Shown here: positions 1-10,300 of the stretch, piece after piece
How positions within the stretch are numbered: the stretch's first letter is position 1
Layout of the letters: each line of letters starts with the position of its first letter
From: Chrysophaeum taylorii
Lineage: Eukaryota; Sar; Pelagophyceae; Pelagomonadales; Pelagomonadaceae
NCBI GenBank assembly: GCA_029834535.1
Contig: JAQMWT010000038.1
Coordinates: 1-64,000 of the forward strand
Reading direction: 5' to 3'
DNA: 64,000 bases
Made by a program: the position numbers and the translations under genes
The notes under the pieces: generated by a model
What the model was told of the DNA's origin: nothing
Databases searched by the model: none
The model's input: the letters and a program-made list of their open reading frames with translations, nothing else

Positions 1-184
1 CAAGTTTCACTCTAGAAAACCCTAGTAGTAAGGTACTTATTCACGTGGTTACCCTCCAGTAAGTTCACCTGGCACTGACAGGAAATATGTAGTCCCAATC
101 TAACACTTCCAAACCCCAGTAAAAGTACACGTGGTAACCAGTCAGTTCACTGGTCCCAGTAAGTTCTGGTCCCAGTAAGTTCAC

Positions 185-500
185 CTACAGTGCGCGTGTA
201 GACGCCGGGAGGGGGCTTATCGGTATTGCGCAGCACGTGTGGGGGGGTGGAGTCGTCGACCCAGAAGAGTATATCCTCGGGGTTGCCGATCGACAGAGAG
301 CCACGTAGAGCTGGACGTGGCAGAAGACGGGCTTGGGCAAGAGGACGCCGACCTCGCGGGGCGTCTGGCCCTGGCTCTTGTTGATCGTTTGGCGTCGGCG
401 GGCCTTAAGCGATACAGGTTGGAGGAGCCTCGGTGACAACGACACGATCGATCATGTATCTGGTACCGTTGCAGTGGCCGTGCGACGGGTCGAGGTTGCG
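185..500 (-). pseudogene. Helitron/PIF1-like helicase C-terminal fragment, copy A
   Basis: The minus strand encodes the segment INKSQGQTPREVGVLLPKPV followed by a QLYVAL-type stretch. This matches helicase motif VI of PIF1-like and Helitron helicases (NKSQGQT...YVALSR). Only about 85 codons are open and there is no helicase core. An internal deletion joins this block directly to the sequence that lies downstream of the longer copies. It is a transposon remnant in a repeat array, not a functional gene. Confidence 0.7.
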
Positions 501-902
501 TCCTACCTGATCCTTACCCTAAATCGAGGGACAAACAGACAAACAGACAGACAGACAGACAAACATCTGTCGATTAGTAGTTAGGACAAGTGCAGGCCAG
601 TAAGTTCACCTAGTCCCAATCTCTAACCCCAGTAAGTTCACCTGGTCCCAGTAAGTTCACCTAGTCCCAATCTCTAACCCCAGTAAGTTCGGCGTAAACC
701 CACTCGTGCTCACACCCACTCCTTCGAGCTCGTCGCTCTCGCCTCCGCCAATCCAAGCTGCTTTGATCCGCACACGCCGCTAATCTTTGAGTTTACTCTA
801 AAACCCCCAGTAAGTTCACCTGGTCCCAGTAAGTTCACCTGGTCACCAGTTCACCTAGTCCCAATCTCAACCCCAGTAAGTTCACCTGGTCCCAGTTCAC
901 CT

Positions 903-1500
903 TCACCTAGTGCGCGTGTAGACGCCGGGAGGGGGCTTATCGGTATTGCGCAGCACGTGGGTAGGGTGGAGTCGTCGACCCAGAAGAGGATATCCTCGGG
1001 GTTGCCGATCGACAGAGAGCCACGTAGAGCTGGACGTGGCAGAAGACGGGCTTGGGCAAGAGGACGCCGACCTCGCGGGGCGTCTGGCCCTGGCTCTTGT
1101 TGATCGTTTGGCGTCGGCGGGCCTTAAGGGATACAGGTTGGAGGAGCCTCGGTGACAACGACACGATCGATCATGTATCTGGTACCGTTGCAGTGGCCGT
1201 GCGACGGGTCGAGGTTGCGAAGACTTTAAGCTCGCGATCAAAGTCAGCATGCCGTTGGTTGTCAGGGAGTTGAAAACTCTACTGTAAAGAGCGAGGCGTC
1301 GTCTTCCGACCCAACCTAGTCGGCCGAAAAGAACTCCGACGCCTCGTCTCCGGGAAAAAGGCCGCGGTCATGCGCGCGTTGTCAGCATCGACAACATCGT
1401 TTCGACGGGGCGTGAGAATGGCGCGCTGAAAGAGCCGCCGCGGGTCGTGGAAATAGTCTGCGAGGTCGCCGTAGACGGCTTGGAGGATCACTGTCTGGCT
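903..1500 (-). pseudogene. Helitron/PIF1-like helicase C-terminal fragment, copy B
   Basis: Two minus-strand pieces appear in family order. The first (about 1279-1491) contains YFHDPRRLFQRAILTPRRND, like the ERAILTPxND stretch of Helitron helicases. The second (about 937-1164) contains the motif VI signature NKSQGQT. The frame is broken between them. This is the longest copy of the unit in the left array and shows its origin clearly. No Rep domain or upstream helicase motifs are present. Confidence 0.75.
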
Positions 1501-1959
1501 CTCGCGCCTACCTGATCCTTACTCTCGCGCCTACCTGATCCTTACCCTAAATCGAGGGACAAACAAACAAACAAACAGACAAACATCTGTCGATTAGTAG
1601 TTAGGACAAGTGCAGGCCAGTAAGTTCGCCAGTAAGTTCACCTGGTCCCAATCTCTAACCCCAGTAAGTTCACCTGGTCCCAGTAAGTTCACCTAGTCCC
1701 AATCTCTAACCCCAGTAAGTTCGGCGTAAGCCCACTCGTGCTCACATCCACTCACCCCACTCTCCTTCGAGCTCGTCGCTCTCACCTCCGCCAATCTAAG
1801 CTGCTTTGATCCGCACACGCCGCTAGCCTTTGCGTTCACTCTAAAAACCCCAGTAAGTTCACTTGGTCCCAGTAAGTTCACCTGGTCACTAAGTTCACCT
1901 AGTCCCAATCTCAAACCCCAGTAAGTTCACCTGGTCCCAGTAAGTTCACCTACAGTGCG

Positions 1960-2541
1960 CGTGTAGACGCCGGGAGGGGGCTTATCGGTATTGCGCAGCA
2001 CGTGTGGGGTAGCGTGGAGTCGTCGACCCAGATGAGTATATCCTCGGGGATGCCGATCGACAGAGAGCCACGTAGAGCTGGACGTGGCAGAAGACGGGCT
2101 TGGGAAAGAGGACGCCGACCTCGCGGGACGTCTGGCCCTGGCTCTTGTTGATCGTTTGGCGTAGGCGGGCCTTAAGGGATACAGGTTGGAGGAGCCTCGG
2201 TGACAACGACACGATCGATCATGTATCTGGTACCGTTGCAGTGGCCGTGCGACGGGTCAAGGTTTCGAAGACCTTAAGCTCGCGCTTAAAGTCAGCATCC
2301 CGTTGGTTGTCAGGGAGTTGAAAACTCTACTGTAAAGAGCGAGGCGTCGTCTTCCGACCCAGCCTAGTCAGCCGAAAAGAACTCCGACGCCTCGTCTCCG
2401 GGAAAAAAAGGCCGCGGTTATGCGCGCGTTGTCAGCATCGACAACATCGTTTCGACGGGGCGTGAGAATGGCGCGCTGAAAGAGCCGCCGCGGGTCGTGG
2501 AAATAGTCTGCGAGGTCGCCGTAGACGGCTTGGAGGATCAC
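1960..2541 (-). pseudogene. Helitron/PIF1-like helicase C-terminal fragment, copy C
   Basis: This copy has the same two pieces as copy B, with the motif VI segment at 1982-2212 and the upstream RAILTP-type segment further right. The differences are mostly substitutions and single-base length changes. It is followed on the right by a shortened copy of the CTGTCGATTAGTAGTTAGG block, present twice at 2722-2765. Confidence 0.72.
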
Positions 2542-2611
2542 TGTCTGGCTCTCGCGCCTACCTGATCCTTACTCTCGCGCCTACCTGATCCTTACCCTAT
2601 ATCGAGGAAAA

Positions 2612-2715
2612 TTATCTCCGCCCGTCAGGCACATCCCTCATACCCCACAAACCCACCCACATCCTTCATGCTCCCCACACACACCCCCCTCTTAGCAGTC
2701 GACATTTAAAGACAG
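2612..2715 (+). repeat. About 105-base dispersed repeat, copy 1
   Basis: The block starts TTATCTCCGCCCGTCAGGC, runs through a C- and A-rich stretch with CATCCTTCATGCTCC, and ends with TTAGCAGTCGACATTTAAAG. Near-identical copies lie at 17618-17723 on the same strand and, partly duplicated, at 40268-40441 on the opposite strand. It is non-coding and probably part of a mobile element, since two of the three copies sit beside helicase fragments. Confidence 0.85.
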
Positions 2716-3313
2716 ACAAACATCTGTCGATTAGTAGTTAAGATCTGTCGATTAGTAGTTAGGATTAACGTTTCAGCGAGCGAGCGTTGTTGAAGGGCCC
2801 GAGGATTCTTGAGGGATGGCCGTTAAGTACCGTTGGCAGCGATGCGTATCCACCTGGTGTGCAATTTTTCGTTCGTATCGGGATTTAAGACGATATCAGG
2901 CGCGATGGGTGAGCTGCTGCGGTTACGCACACGTCCCCCGGGCGCTGATAAGACTAGGAAACCATCGTAGGGGGCGATTTTGAAAGGTACCTTATTGTCG
3001 TGTGGAGTTCTGCAAGTGTGGCGACCACGCGGCGCCGCAATGCCCTATATTTCGGGCGCGCGACTAGCAATCATATCCTCGCAAAAAAAAAAAGCATTCG
3101 TTCGTACTTTTGTTCGTTCAAAAGTTAACCTTCTTAGCCTGTCGTTTCGGTCCTGCCACCACGTTCAACACACTCGGCTACAAACAAGCTTACATTCAGA
3201 TCGACGAAGTTCAGCGAAATCACGTCGTCACGTCGCAGCCCCGCGCTACCTTACTCGTATTCCAACAGACAGACAGTAAGCGGCAGAATTCAACTCGCAC
3301 CTGGCACGTTAAG
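2716..3313. other. Intergenic stretch, no supported gene
   Basis: After the repeat array, only short frames in mixed phases are visible. I see no recognisable domain, repeat or RNA signature here. Confidence 0.5.
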
Positions 3314-3535
3314 TTACACACGATCGTAAGACGCATCTTGCGCCAGACGACGAGGCTCCAGGTCGGGCGAAAAAGAATCCAACGGCAGCGGAGGAGGCTC
3401 GAGGCTATGTGACATGAAACGCCACATTGCCGTTTCGATTTCACCAAAGTCGAGCCGCGAGACGACAGACCATGCGGAATCGTCGTTACAATAATACTGC
3501 TTTTCAGGCTCGTGGTGGTGCGCGCCGAGCCCCAA
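3314..3535 (-). CDS. Hypothetical short reading frame
   Basis: A 73-codon minus-strand frame continues open upstream without a clear start, through a segment reading RKAAAFCLGLGAHHHEPEK. The composition (His, Trp, acidic residues, Pro-rich end) differs from the Arg/Ser-rich shadow frames nearby, so it may be the end of a small or broken gene. No family is recognised. Treat it as weak. Confidence 0.25.
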   Translation of the reverse strand: MGLGAHHHEPEKQYYCNDDSAWSVVSRLDFGEIETAMWRFMSHSLEPPPLPLDSFSPDLEPRRLAQDASYDRV

Positions 3536-3755
3536 GCAAAAAGCGGCAGCTTTGCGCGCATCGTTGTTCTCACTGATACAGTTCTCCGCCGCTCCTATCG
3601 TTGAGCCAAGAACATCGTGAGGCGGCCTTTTCTTGAAGATCGGGCCTTGTCGTCTTCTTCTTCGAGGTGGACACGCAGAGTATTATCGTTCTCGGACATC
3701 ATCATCGTTTAAAAACCAGAAAAGAGGTGAGAGGTTAACGGTGGCCACGAGAATA

Positions 3756-4832
3756 ATGAACTTATTATTATTAAAGATCGTGGTGTTGGCCTCCTCGGTC
3801 GCGGCGGCGACCGTCGCGGCCGAGGAGGAGAAGCCGGGCGTAATCGCTTGGACGAAGAAGCACGAGCGGTCGATTCGCATGTTCGCCGCCTCGGCGCTGC
3901 TGTTCCACGGCGGACGGTACTCGCACACGATGTTGCTCGTTCAGACGCTCAAGGTGACCGCGGGTCCCTTGCTCAAGGAGGCGGCCGTGGAGCTCGCGAC
4001 GGCGTACGGAAAGGCGCGCGAGGAGATGCGGAAGCAGGCGCCCGAAATCGAGGAGGCCAAGGCGGCCCTGGTGCAGAACAAGGGAAAAATGGCGAAGATC
4101 CACGGTCGCGTTCGGAACGCGCGAGTCAAGTACCTCAAGGGAGATATCAGCAAGGAGGAGTATCAGACGATCGAGCGCGAGCAGCGCGGGAAGATGTGGA
4201 CCGTGATCCGCGAGTCGGATGCGTTGAGGGCCGCCGCTTCGACGGCGTTCGCGATCGCTCAGGCGGTCGACGGCGACAAGCTCAAGAAGCTCGGGTCTGC
4301 AGTTTATGCAGCTTTGACGGCGGGTATCGCGAGCGCGACCTCCAAGACAGCCGCGACGGCGGCGGTCGGGTTAGGGTTTGGAAACCAATTAGCGACGACG
4401 CTGCGAGGCGTGGTTCTGCCTCTGGTGAAAAAGGTCCGCGGCTTGGCGTACAAGGAGTTTGATTTGTTGCCTCCGACGGCGCAGAAGTGGGTGCGTCCGG
4501 TGTTGTCTTTGGTGGGTACGGCGGTCGGGGTGTTCTTCGCCTACCAGCTCCAACACACGGCGCTCACGTACGCGACCTGCTATTTCGCCTCGGGCGCTAT
4601 CCTCGCGACGCTCCACCAAGCGCTCCCCGAGCTTCCGCTTATCGAGCCCGAGACCCCGGCCTACTCTGCCATCCACGTTGCGCTCGCGAGCCTTGGGTTT
4701 TTCGCCCAGATCGCGAGGCCCAAGCCGCCCCCCTTTCTCCTCGCCGTGCTCCTCAAGCCCGTGGACATCCTGGAAGTGTACCTCAAGGGTCTCACCATGA
4801 ACACCCTCCGCGCCTCGCCGCTCTTCCTCTAA
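3756..4832 (+). CDS. Predicted secreted or membrane protein of unknown function
   Basis: The frame is open from 3633. I choose the Met at 3756 because the product then begins MNLLLLKIVVLASSVAAATV, a typical signal peptide with an AxA-like cleavage region. This gives 358 residues. The middle (roughly residues 75-150) is charged and helical, with KAREEMRKQAPEIEEAK-type coiled-coil character. The second half is Ala/Gly-rich with several hydrophobic segments, including one around LVGTAVGVFFAYQL and one near the C-terminus. No known family is recognised. The stop codon lies three bases from the stop of the convergent Derlin gene. Confidence 0.8.
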   Translation: MNLLLLKIVVLASSVAAATVAAEEEKPGVIAWTKKHERSIRMFAASALLFHGGRYSHTMLLVQTLKVTAGPLLKEAAVELATAYGKAREEMRKQAPEIEEAKAALVQNKGKMAKIHGRVRNARVKYLKGDISKEEYQTIEREQRGKMWTVIRESDALRAAASTAFAIAQAVDGDKLKKLGSAVYAALTAGIASATSKTAATAAVGLGFGNQLATTLRGVVLPLVKKVRGLAYKEFDLLPPTAQKWVRPVLSLVGTAVGVFFAYQLQHTALTYATCYFASGAILATLHQALPELPLIEPETPAYSAIHVALASLGFFAQIARPKPPPFLLAVLLKPVDILEVYLKGLTMNTLRASPLFL

Positions 4833-4835
4833 TTA

Positions 4836-5609
4836 TTATTTTTTTTTCTTCTGCTTCAAAGCGGGCGCGAGCTTGGACGTCGTCGTCGTCGTCTTCTTCG
4901 AAGATGGCGGTACGAGGGGTCGCTTCCCCTCCTCCTCCATCGCCCGGAGGTGCGGCCAGACGACCGCGAAGAAGTGGTGGAAGTGGGCCGTCAAAACCCC
5001 CAAAAGATGGGGGATCGCTGCGATAGCAGACTGCTTCTGAAGGACCTCCACGACGACGAGGGCGTAGGGCAGCATCCAATACTTGAGTTTGATCCCGAAC
5101 TGAAACATTATGTCCCCAAAAGGTTCGAGACGGGAGCACGCGTATATGATCGCCGTGACGAGGGCGTTGGCGACGATCGGTATCCCGATAAGAGACCCAA
5201 GCGTCACGAGGAGGGCGACCTGGAGGATCAAGAATTTGACGTAAGCTGTCGTCCCGACCGCGGCTTCGAGCTCTTGTCCGTACTTCACCAGCAAGAACAC
5301 CGACGTCGCCCACCCCATCGAGGGCGTCCCGAGGTACAGGGACGAGGTCGCGGGCCGCCACCACTGCAGTCGCGAGAACCACGCGGGCTCGAGCGCGAAC
5401 ACCTTGTCCGCGTCGACGGCGCCGCTCATCCCCAGCACCGTGCAGGCGGCCATGCCCACGACGTGGGCGCGGACGCCGGGGGACAGCTTGTCGAGGATAT
5501 TCGACACGGCGTTCTTCTCGCCCCCGCGCACCGCCCTCCACGAGTTTTTTTGCGTCGCTAACGACGACGAAAAGAAGGAAGAGGAAAGGCCGCATCGTCG
5601 CTTCAACAC
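4836..5609 (-). CDS. Derlin family protein (Der1-like)
   Basis: Derlins are rhomboid pseudoproteases that help move proteins across ER-derived membranes for ER-associated degradation. In algae with complex plastids, a symbiont-derived form serves protein import into the plastid. This 257-residue protein has the family layout: WWRPATS (the WR motif) about 80 residues in, an LVKYGQELE segment, several membrane helices, and HLLGVLTAHFHHFFAVVWP near the end, matching the Derlin GHxYYF region. There is no catalytic GxSG. The N-terminus is Ser-rich with no obvious signal peptide, so a plastid-targeted form is possible but not shown. It ends in a Lys-rich tail. NDUFAF5 lies 27 bases upstream on the same strand. 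Confidence 0.85.
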   Translation of the reverse strand: MLKRRCGLSSSFFSSSLATQKNSWRAVRGGEKNAVSNILDKLSPGVRAHVVGMAACTVLGMSGAVDADKVFALEPAWFSRLQWWRPATSSLYLGTPSMGWATSVFLLVKYGQELEAAVGTTAYVKFLILQVALLVTLGSLIGIPIVANALVTAIIYACSRLEPFGDIMFQFGIKLKYWMLPYALVVVEVLQKQSAIAAIPHLLGVLTAHFHHFFAVVWPHLRAMEEEGKRPLVPPSSKKTTTTTSKLAPALKQKKKK

Positions 5610-5636
5610 TCGATGGATGATGATGCGGGTTTCTTG

Positions 5637-6615
5637 TTATTTGAGGAGGTCGCCGATGCGAGCCGTTGCCGAGCCCCTGGCGAGGGGCTTGGGCTGGGAG
5701 GCCGCGGGCGCCCAGCCGATGAGGTAGAGGACCTCGAAGGTCGCCGGAATGCTGCTGCTGCTGCTGCTGCTGGTCGCGGAAGCTTTTTCTTGGCGGCGGC
5801 GGTACAAGGCGTCGTAGGCCGCGGCCATCGCGAGAAAGGTCGCGGGAGGTGGGGGGCGCCGCCACGGGGGCGTGCTGCTCGCCCATGGCCTGGAGGTCGT
5901 CGAGCAACAAAAACGCGTCTCCGTAGTCGACCGTGATCTTGTCGACGTCGACAGTAATGAGGTTGAAGCCAGCCTGTTGCATGAGGGACCCGCAGTCGGC
6001 GATGCGGGTCGCCGGGCTCGCGTGCGGCCCCAACCCCGCCGTCCGCTCTTCCTCGGCGACGGCGAACGCCGTCTGGAGCTCCACCAGCGTCCCCCCGCCC
6101 AACAACGCCCCCACAAAGACGCCGTCGGGCCGAAGCATGTGGCGAATGTTGAACAAGGCGAGCGGGAGGTCGTTGACCCAGTGCAGCGCGAGAGACGAGA
6201 GAACCATATCAAAAGTATGCGGCTCGTACGGCAGCTGCTCCTCGTCGCCGACGGCGTACGACAATCCAAACGGCGTCGCCTCCTCGCGCGCACGCCTCTC
6301 GCACTCCCTCACAACCGCGGGGGCCATGTCGCACTGCGCGAGCTCGCGGATCGGCACCGCATCATGCGTGAGCGCGCGCCGGATGTGCCCCGTGTGGCAC
6401 CCCACGTCCAGCACCTTCTCGAACTCGCCCGTCAGGTCCCTCAACCGACCGACCACGCGCTGCGCGACGGCCTCGCGGAGAAATTCGCAGTCGAAACTCC
6501 TCTCGCGCTGGCGCCGCTTGGTGCCGCGGTCGAACACCACCTCGCCCCACCGGATGACGTGGCGACGCATTCTTTTCTTACCCTCCCGACAAACAGGCCT
6601 CCAACTCTCCCTCAA
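5637..6615 (-). CDS. NDUFAF5-like methyltransferase/hydroxylase, complex I assembly, with one frame break
   Basis: NDUFAF5 is a SAM-fold mitochondrial protein that hydroxylates an arginine of NDUFS7 during complex I assembly. The N-terminal part reads VVFDRGTKRRQRE (the family's FDRxxKxRQR motif), then LDVGCHTGHIRRAL (SAM motif I) and LSSLALHWVNDLP. The C-terminal signature PATFEVLYLIGWAP, ending near KPLARGSATARIGDLLK, is in another frame. The switch falls at about 5845-5875, after DDLQAMGEQHAPVAAPP, next to a run of six Cs. One base fewer there would join the frames. The start may be the Met at 6570 instead. The gene is probably intact in the organism and misread here, but a real mutation is not excluded. 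Confidence 0.8.
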
Positions 6616-6635
6616 TCCTCATCCACGACGGACCA

Positions 6636-6909
6636 CGTGCGGCTCAAGCTCCACATCATCAAAGATCATGTCAAGTACACCGCCACACGCTGGAAAACCG
6701 TCGGTCTCTTCACCGAGGACGCTTGCGATATGATCCACCAGGTCGTCAACGAGCTGCTTCGCGGCTTCTTCGCAAAGCAAGCAGGAATCCGAGTCGATGA
6801 TGTTCAAAGCCCTCGAAGTCCTGGGCCGGCAGGACATCCAGGCCATCAGGAGCTCTCGCTGCCACCGTCGGGCGCGCTTACGCCAAGAAGAAGCCGTGAT
6901 TTCGTATGA
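6636..6909 (+). pseudogene. Possible transposase-like fragment
   Basis: A plus-strand stretch reads LKLHIIKDHVKYTATRWKTV and continues with GLFTEDACDMIHQVVNELL. This resembles the end of the catalytic region of some eukaryotic cut-and-paste transposases, where an H-V segment precedes a G-x-x-S/T-E-x-x-x-E-x-x-H stretch. There is no start, no catalytic triad and no terminal repeat, and an antisense frame overlaps it. The assignment is weak. Confidence 0.25.
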
Positions 6910-7362
6910 AGCGCAACTTTCGTTTTCCACACTAGTCCGCATTCGACCGGTCGAGCCACGGGATCACCGGCGCCTCAAATGGGCGGATTGGTGGCCGATT
7001 GGATCCGGGTGCAGGGCGTGGAGAAGGCCTTGATAGCCGCGCCACGGGTGCGAGTTGTGCCCATCGCCCTACCGCCAACCCGCGCGGTGGTCGAGGCCCT
7101 CACGCCTCTTCACGGCGAATTTGGCGAGTAGGCAGCAGCGGCCGAATTGTTGTTGGAGGCTACCGAGCGGGCCGAGGGCAAGCAGACGGCTGCGGCGAGG
7201 TCGACGTCCCGAGGCCCTTGTCGAAGAAACCCGCATCGCCCTCCGAAACATCAGCAACTCGCAGTGCCCGCCGACGCCCGCGCACTTTGAGCTTTGCGGC
7301 ATTCTTGAGTCAGAACTTCAAAAGAGGGTGTAGTTTCAGACCTTCAGGTCGTCGCACCCAGA
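6910..7362. other. Intergenic stretch upstream of the DUF4116 gene
   Basis: Only short overlapping frames are present. One plus-strand run from 6978 (about 50 codons) ends at a stop. No domain is recognised. The region should contain the promoter of the DUF4116 gene, but I cannot point to a specific element. Confidence 0.5.
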
Positions 7363-10300
7363 ATGGACCCCGTCTCAGCCTTGGGTGGTGCTTGTGTGGG
7401 TGGCCTCCTCACAATGATTGGCACATGGGGTCAGCCTTTTGTTGTGAGATGGTTGAATTCGGAGCGTAAACTAGACATCGACGACCTCCGGCAAAATGGA
7501 TTACTGCTCGAACGCGCCGACGAGCGCCTCCGCAAGGACAGGGAGGCCGTCCTGGTCGCCGTCCAACAAAATGGCTCGGCGCTCGAGTACGCCGACAACA
7601 GTTTCCGCAAGGACAAGGAGGTCGTCTTCGCCGCCGTCCAACAAAATGGCTTGTCTCTTCGTATCGCCGATGAGATCCTCCGCACGAACCCGGATGTGGT
7701 CCTCGCCGCCGTCCAACAAAATGGACACGCGCTCGGGTGCGCCGACGAGAATCTGCGAAAAGACAAGGAGATCGTCCTCGCCGCCGTCCAACAAGACGGA
7801 TGGGCGCTCCAGTTCGCCGCCGAGAGCCTCCGCCAGAACCAGTCGTTTGTTCTCCACGCCATCAAGCAACATGGCGGAGCATTGCTTAGGTTCGCCGATG
7901 AGACCCTCTGCGGCGACCCGGAGTTCATCCTCGCCGCCATCCGAGAAGATGCACGAGCGTTCAAATACGCCGATGAGACCCTCAGCAGCGAGGAAAAGGA
8001 GGACTTTGTCCTCACCGCCGTCGAACAACGCGGGGAAGTGCTCAAGTACGTCAACGATACCCTCCGCAACAACAAGCAGTTCGTCCTCGCCGCCGTCCAA
8101 CGAAATGGATTCGCGCTCGAGTACGCCGAAAAGATCCTCCGTGAGGACCCGGAGGTCGTCCTCACCGCCGTCCGAGAACATGCAGGAGCGTTTAAGTATG
8201 CCGACGAGACCCTCCGCGAGGACAAGGAGTTCGTTCTCCGCGCCATCACAGGAAGCCCTCTCGTGCTCAAGTTCGCTGAAGAGACTCTCCGCAAGGACAA
8301 GGAGTTCGTCCTCCGCGCAATCACAGAAGGCCCTTTCGTCCTCAAGTTCGCTGAGGAGACTCTCCGCAAGGACAAGGCGTTCATCCTCCGCGCCATCACC
8401 GAAAACCCTCTCGTCCTCAATTTCGCTGACGACACCCTCCGCAAGGACAAGGAGTTCGTCCTCCGCGCCATCAAAAAAGATTCTCGCGTTCTCAAGGCCG
8501 CCGACGAGAGCCTCCGCAAGGACAAGGAGGTCGTCCTCGTTGCCGTCCGCAATAACGGAGCAGCGCTCCAGTTTGCCGACGAGAGCCTCCGCAAGGACAA
8601 GGAGGTCGTCCTCGTTGCTGTCCACGTTGACGGAACAGCGCTTCAATACGCCGACGAGACACTCCGCAAGGACAGGGAGGTCGTCCTCGTTGCCGTCCAC
8701 GTTGACGGAACAGCGCTTCAATACGCCGACGAGACACTCCGCAAGGACAGGGAGGTCGTCCTCGTTGCCGTCCACGTTGACGGAACAGCGCTTCAATACG
8801 CCGACGAGACACTCCGCAAGGAAAGGGAGGTCGTCCGTGCCGCGGTCTTCGACGACATTGAGTTTGGAACCAGACATGCGCTGCAGTATGCCGACGAAGC
8901 CCTTCGCAAGGACAAGGAGTTAGTCCTCGCCGCCATCTCAAAAGTGAAAGAAGTGAGTGAGCAAGAAGAATTCGACAAGGCACTAATCTGCCGATTTGGT
9001 TTTGCGTTCAAGTACGCCGACGAGATCCTCCGCGGAGACAGGGATTTTGTCCTCCGCGCCATTAAAGAAGACCCTTTTGTTCTCGAGTACGCGAACAAGG
9101 CCCTGTGCAAGGACAAGGAGATTATCTTGGCCGCCGTCCAACAAGACGGCGACGCGCTTAAGTACGCCGACGAGAGCCTCCGCAAGGATAAGGAGGTCGT
9201 TCTCGCCGCTGTCCGACAAAACTGGAATAAGTTCGATTATTATGGCAAGATAATGCCTCGGAAACCGCTTCAATACGCCAACGAGACCTTCCGCAAGGAC
9301 AAGGAGGTCGTCCTCGCCGCCGTCAAAAAAAATGGCTTCGAGCTCCAGTGTGTCGACGAGAGTCTCCGCAAGAACGAGGAAGTCGTCCTTGCCGCCAAGG
9401 CGTCCGTACTCGAGGCTGTCAGCCACGATTACAGGATGTTCGGCTTCGCCGACGAGACATTGCGCAAGGAGAAGGCGTTCGTCCTTGCCGCCGTTCAAAA
9501 AAATGGCCGTGCGCTCAAGTACGCCGACGAGAGCCTCCGCAAGGACAAGGAGGTCGTCAGCGCCGCCGTCCAACAAGATGGCGGTGCGCTCGAGTACGCC
9601 GACGAGAGCCTCCGCAAGGACAAGGAGGTCGTCCTTGCTGCCGTGCAACAAGATGGCGGTTTGCTAGTGTACGCCGACGAGAGCCTCCGCCAGGACAAGG
9701 AGGTCGTCCTTGCCGCCGTCCAACAACGTGGCGCTGCGCTAAGTAACGCCGATGAAAGCCTCCGCAAGGACAAGAAAATCGTCCTCGCCGCCGTCTCAAA
9801 TTATGGCAAATCGCTAAGGGACGCCGATGAGAGCCTCCGCAAGGACAAGGAAGTCGTCCTCGCCGCTGTCCAACAAGATGGCGCTGCGCTAGAGTACGCC
9901 GATGAGAGCCTCCGCAAGGACAGGGAGGTCGTCCTCGCCGCCATCCAACATGATGGCTCTGAGCGATTGTTCCCGTTCTTTCACCAAGAGTATTACTCTG
10001 CGCTAAAGTACGCCGATGAGAGCCTCCGCAAGGACAGGGAGGTCGTCCTCGCCGCCGTCCAAAAATGTGGCGCTGCGCTAGAGTACGCCGATGAGAGCCT
10101 CCGCAAGGACAGGGAGGTCGTCCTCGCCGCCATCCAACATGATGGCTCTGAGCGATTGTTCCCGTTCTTTCACCAAGAGTACTACTCTGCGCTAAAGTAC
10201 GCCGATGAGAGCCTCCGCAAGGACAAGGAGGTCGTCCTTGCTGCCGTCCAAAAATGTGGCGCTGCGCTAAGTTACGCCGATGAGAGCCTCCGCAAGGACA

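Larger units (their letters stand above)
1..2770. repeat. Tandem array of a 19-21 base motif and helicase-derived units
   Basis: The stretch is built from many copies of a motif reading CAGTAAGTTCACCTGGTCC, with variants, between three longer units that start near 185, 903 and 1960. Each unit carries a decayed PIF1/Helitron helicase C-terminus on the minus strand. A CAAACAGA-type microsatellite and the block CTGTCGATTAGTAGTTAGG follow at the high-coordinate side. The second and third units start about 1,055 bases apart. The first unit lacks roughly 335 internal bases that the others have. A further non-coding block near 690-800 recurs near 1716-1840. The same components recur at 40.2-42.5 kb. 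Confidence 0.9.

Noticed and set aside
540-590. Regularly spaced short repeats in the left array as a possible CRISPR
   Set aside because: The repeats are directly adjacent variants of one motif without unique spacers, in a eukaryotic transposon-derived array, and no cas genes are present.
185-2321. Short plus-strand frames in the left array (for example GKRTPTSRGVWPWLLLIVWRRR)
   Set aside because: They are complements of the helicase fragments, which match motif VI on the minus strand.
4792-6615. Single 607-codon minus-strand frame covering NDUFAF5 and Derlin
   Set aside because: After about 5870 it continues in the wrong frame through the real NDUFAF5 C-terminus and the Derlin gene, both of which have family signatures in other frames.
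5872-6909. 345-codon plus-strand frame
   Set aside because: Most of it is antisense to NDUFAF5. Only its last part (from about 6636) has independent protein-like character and is listed separately as a weak fragment.
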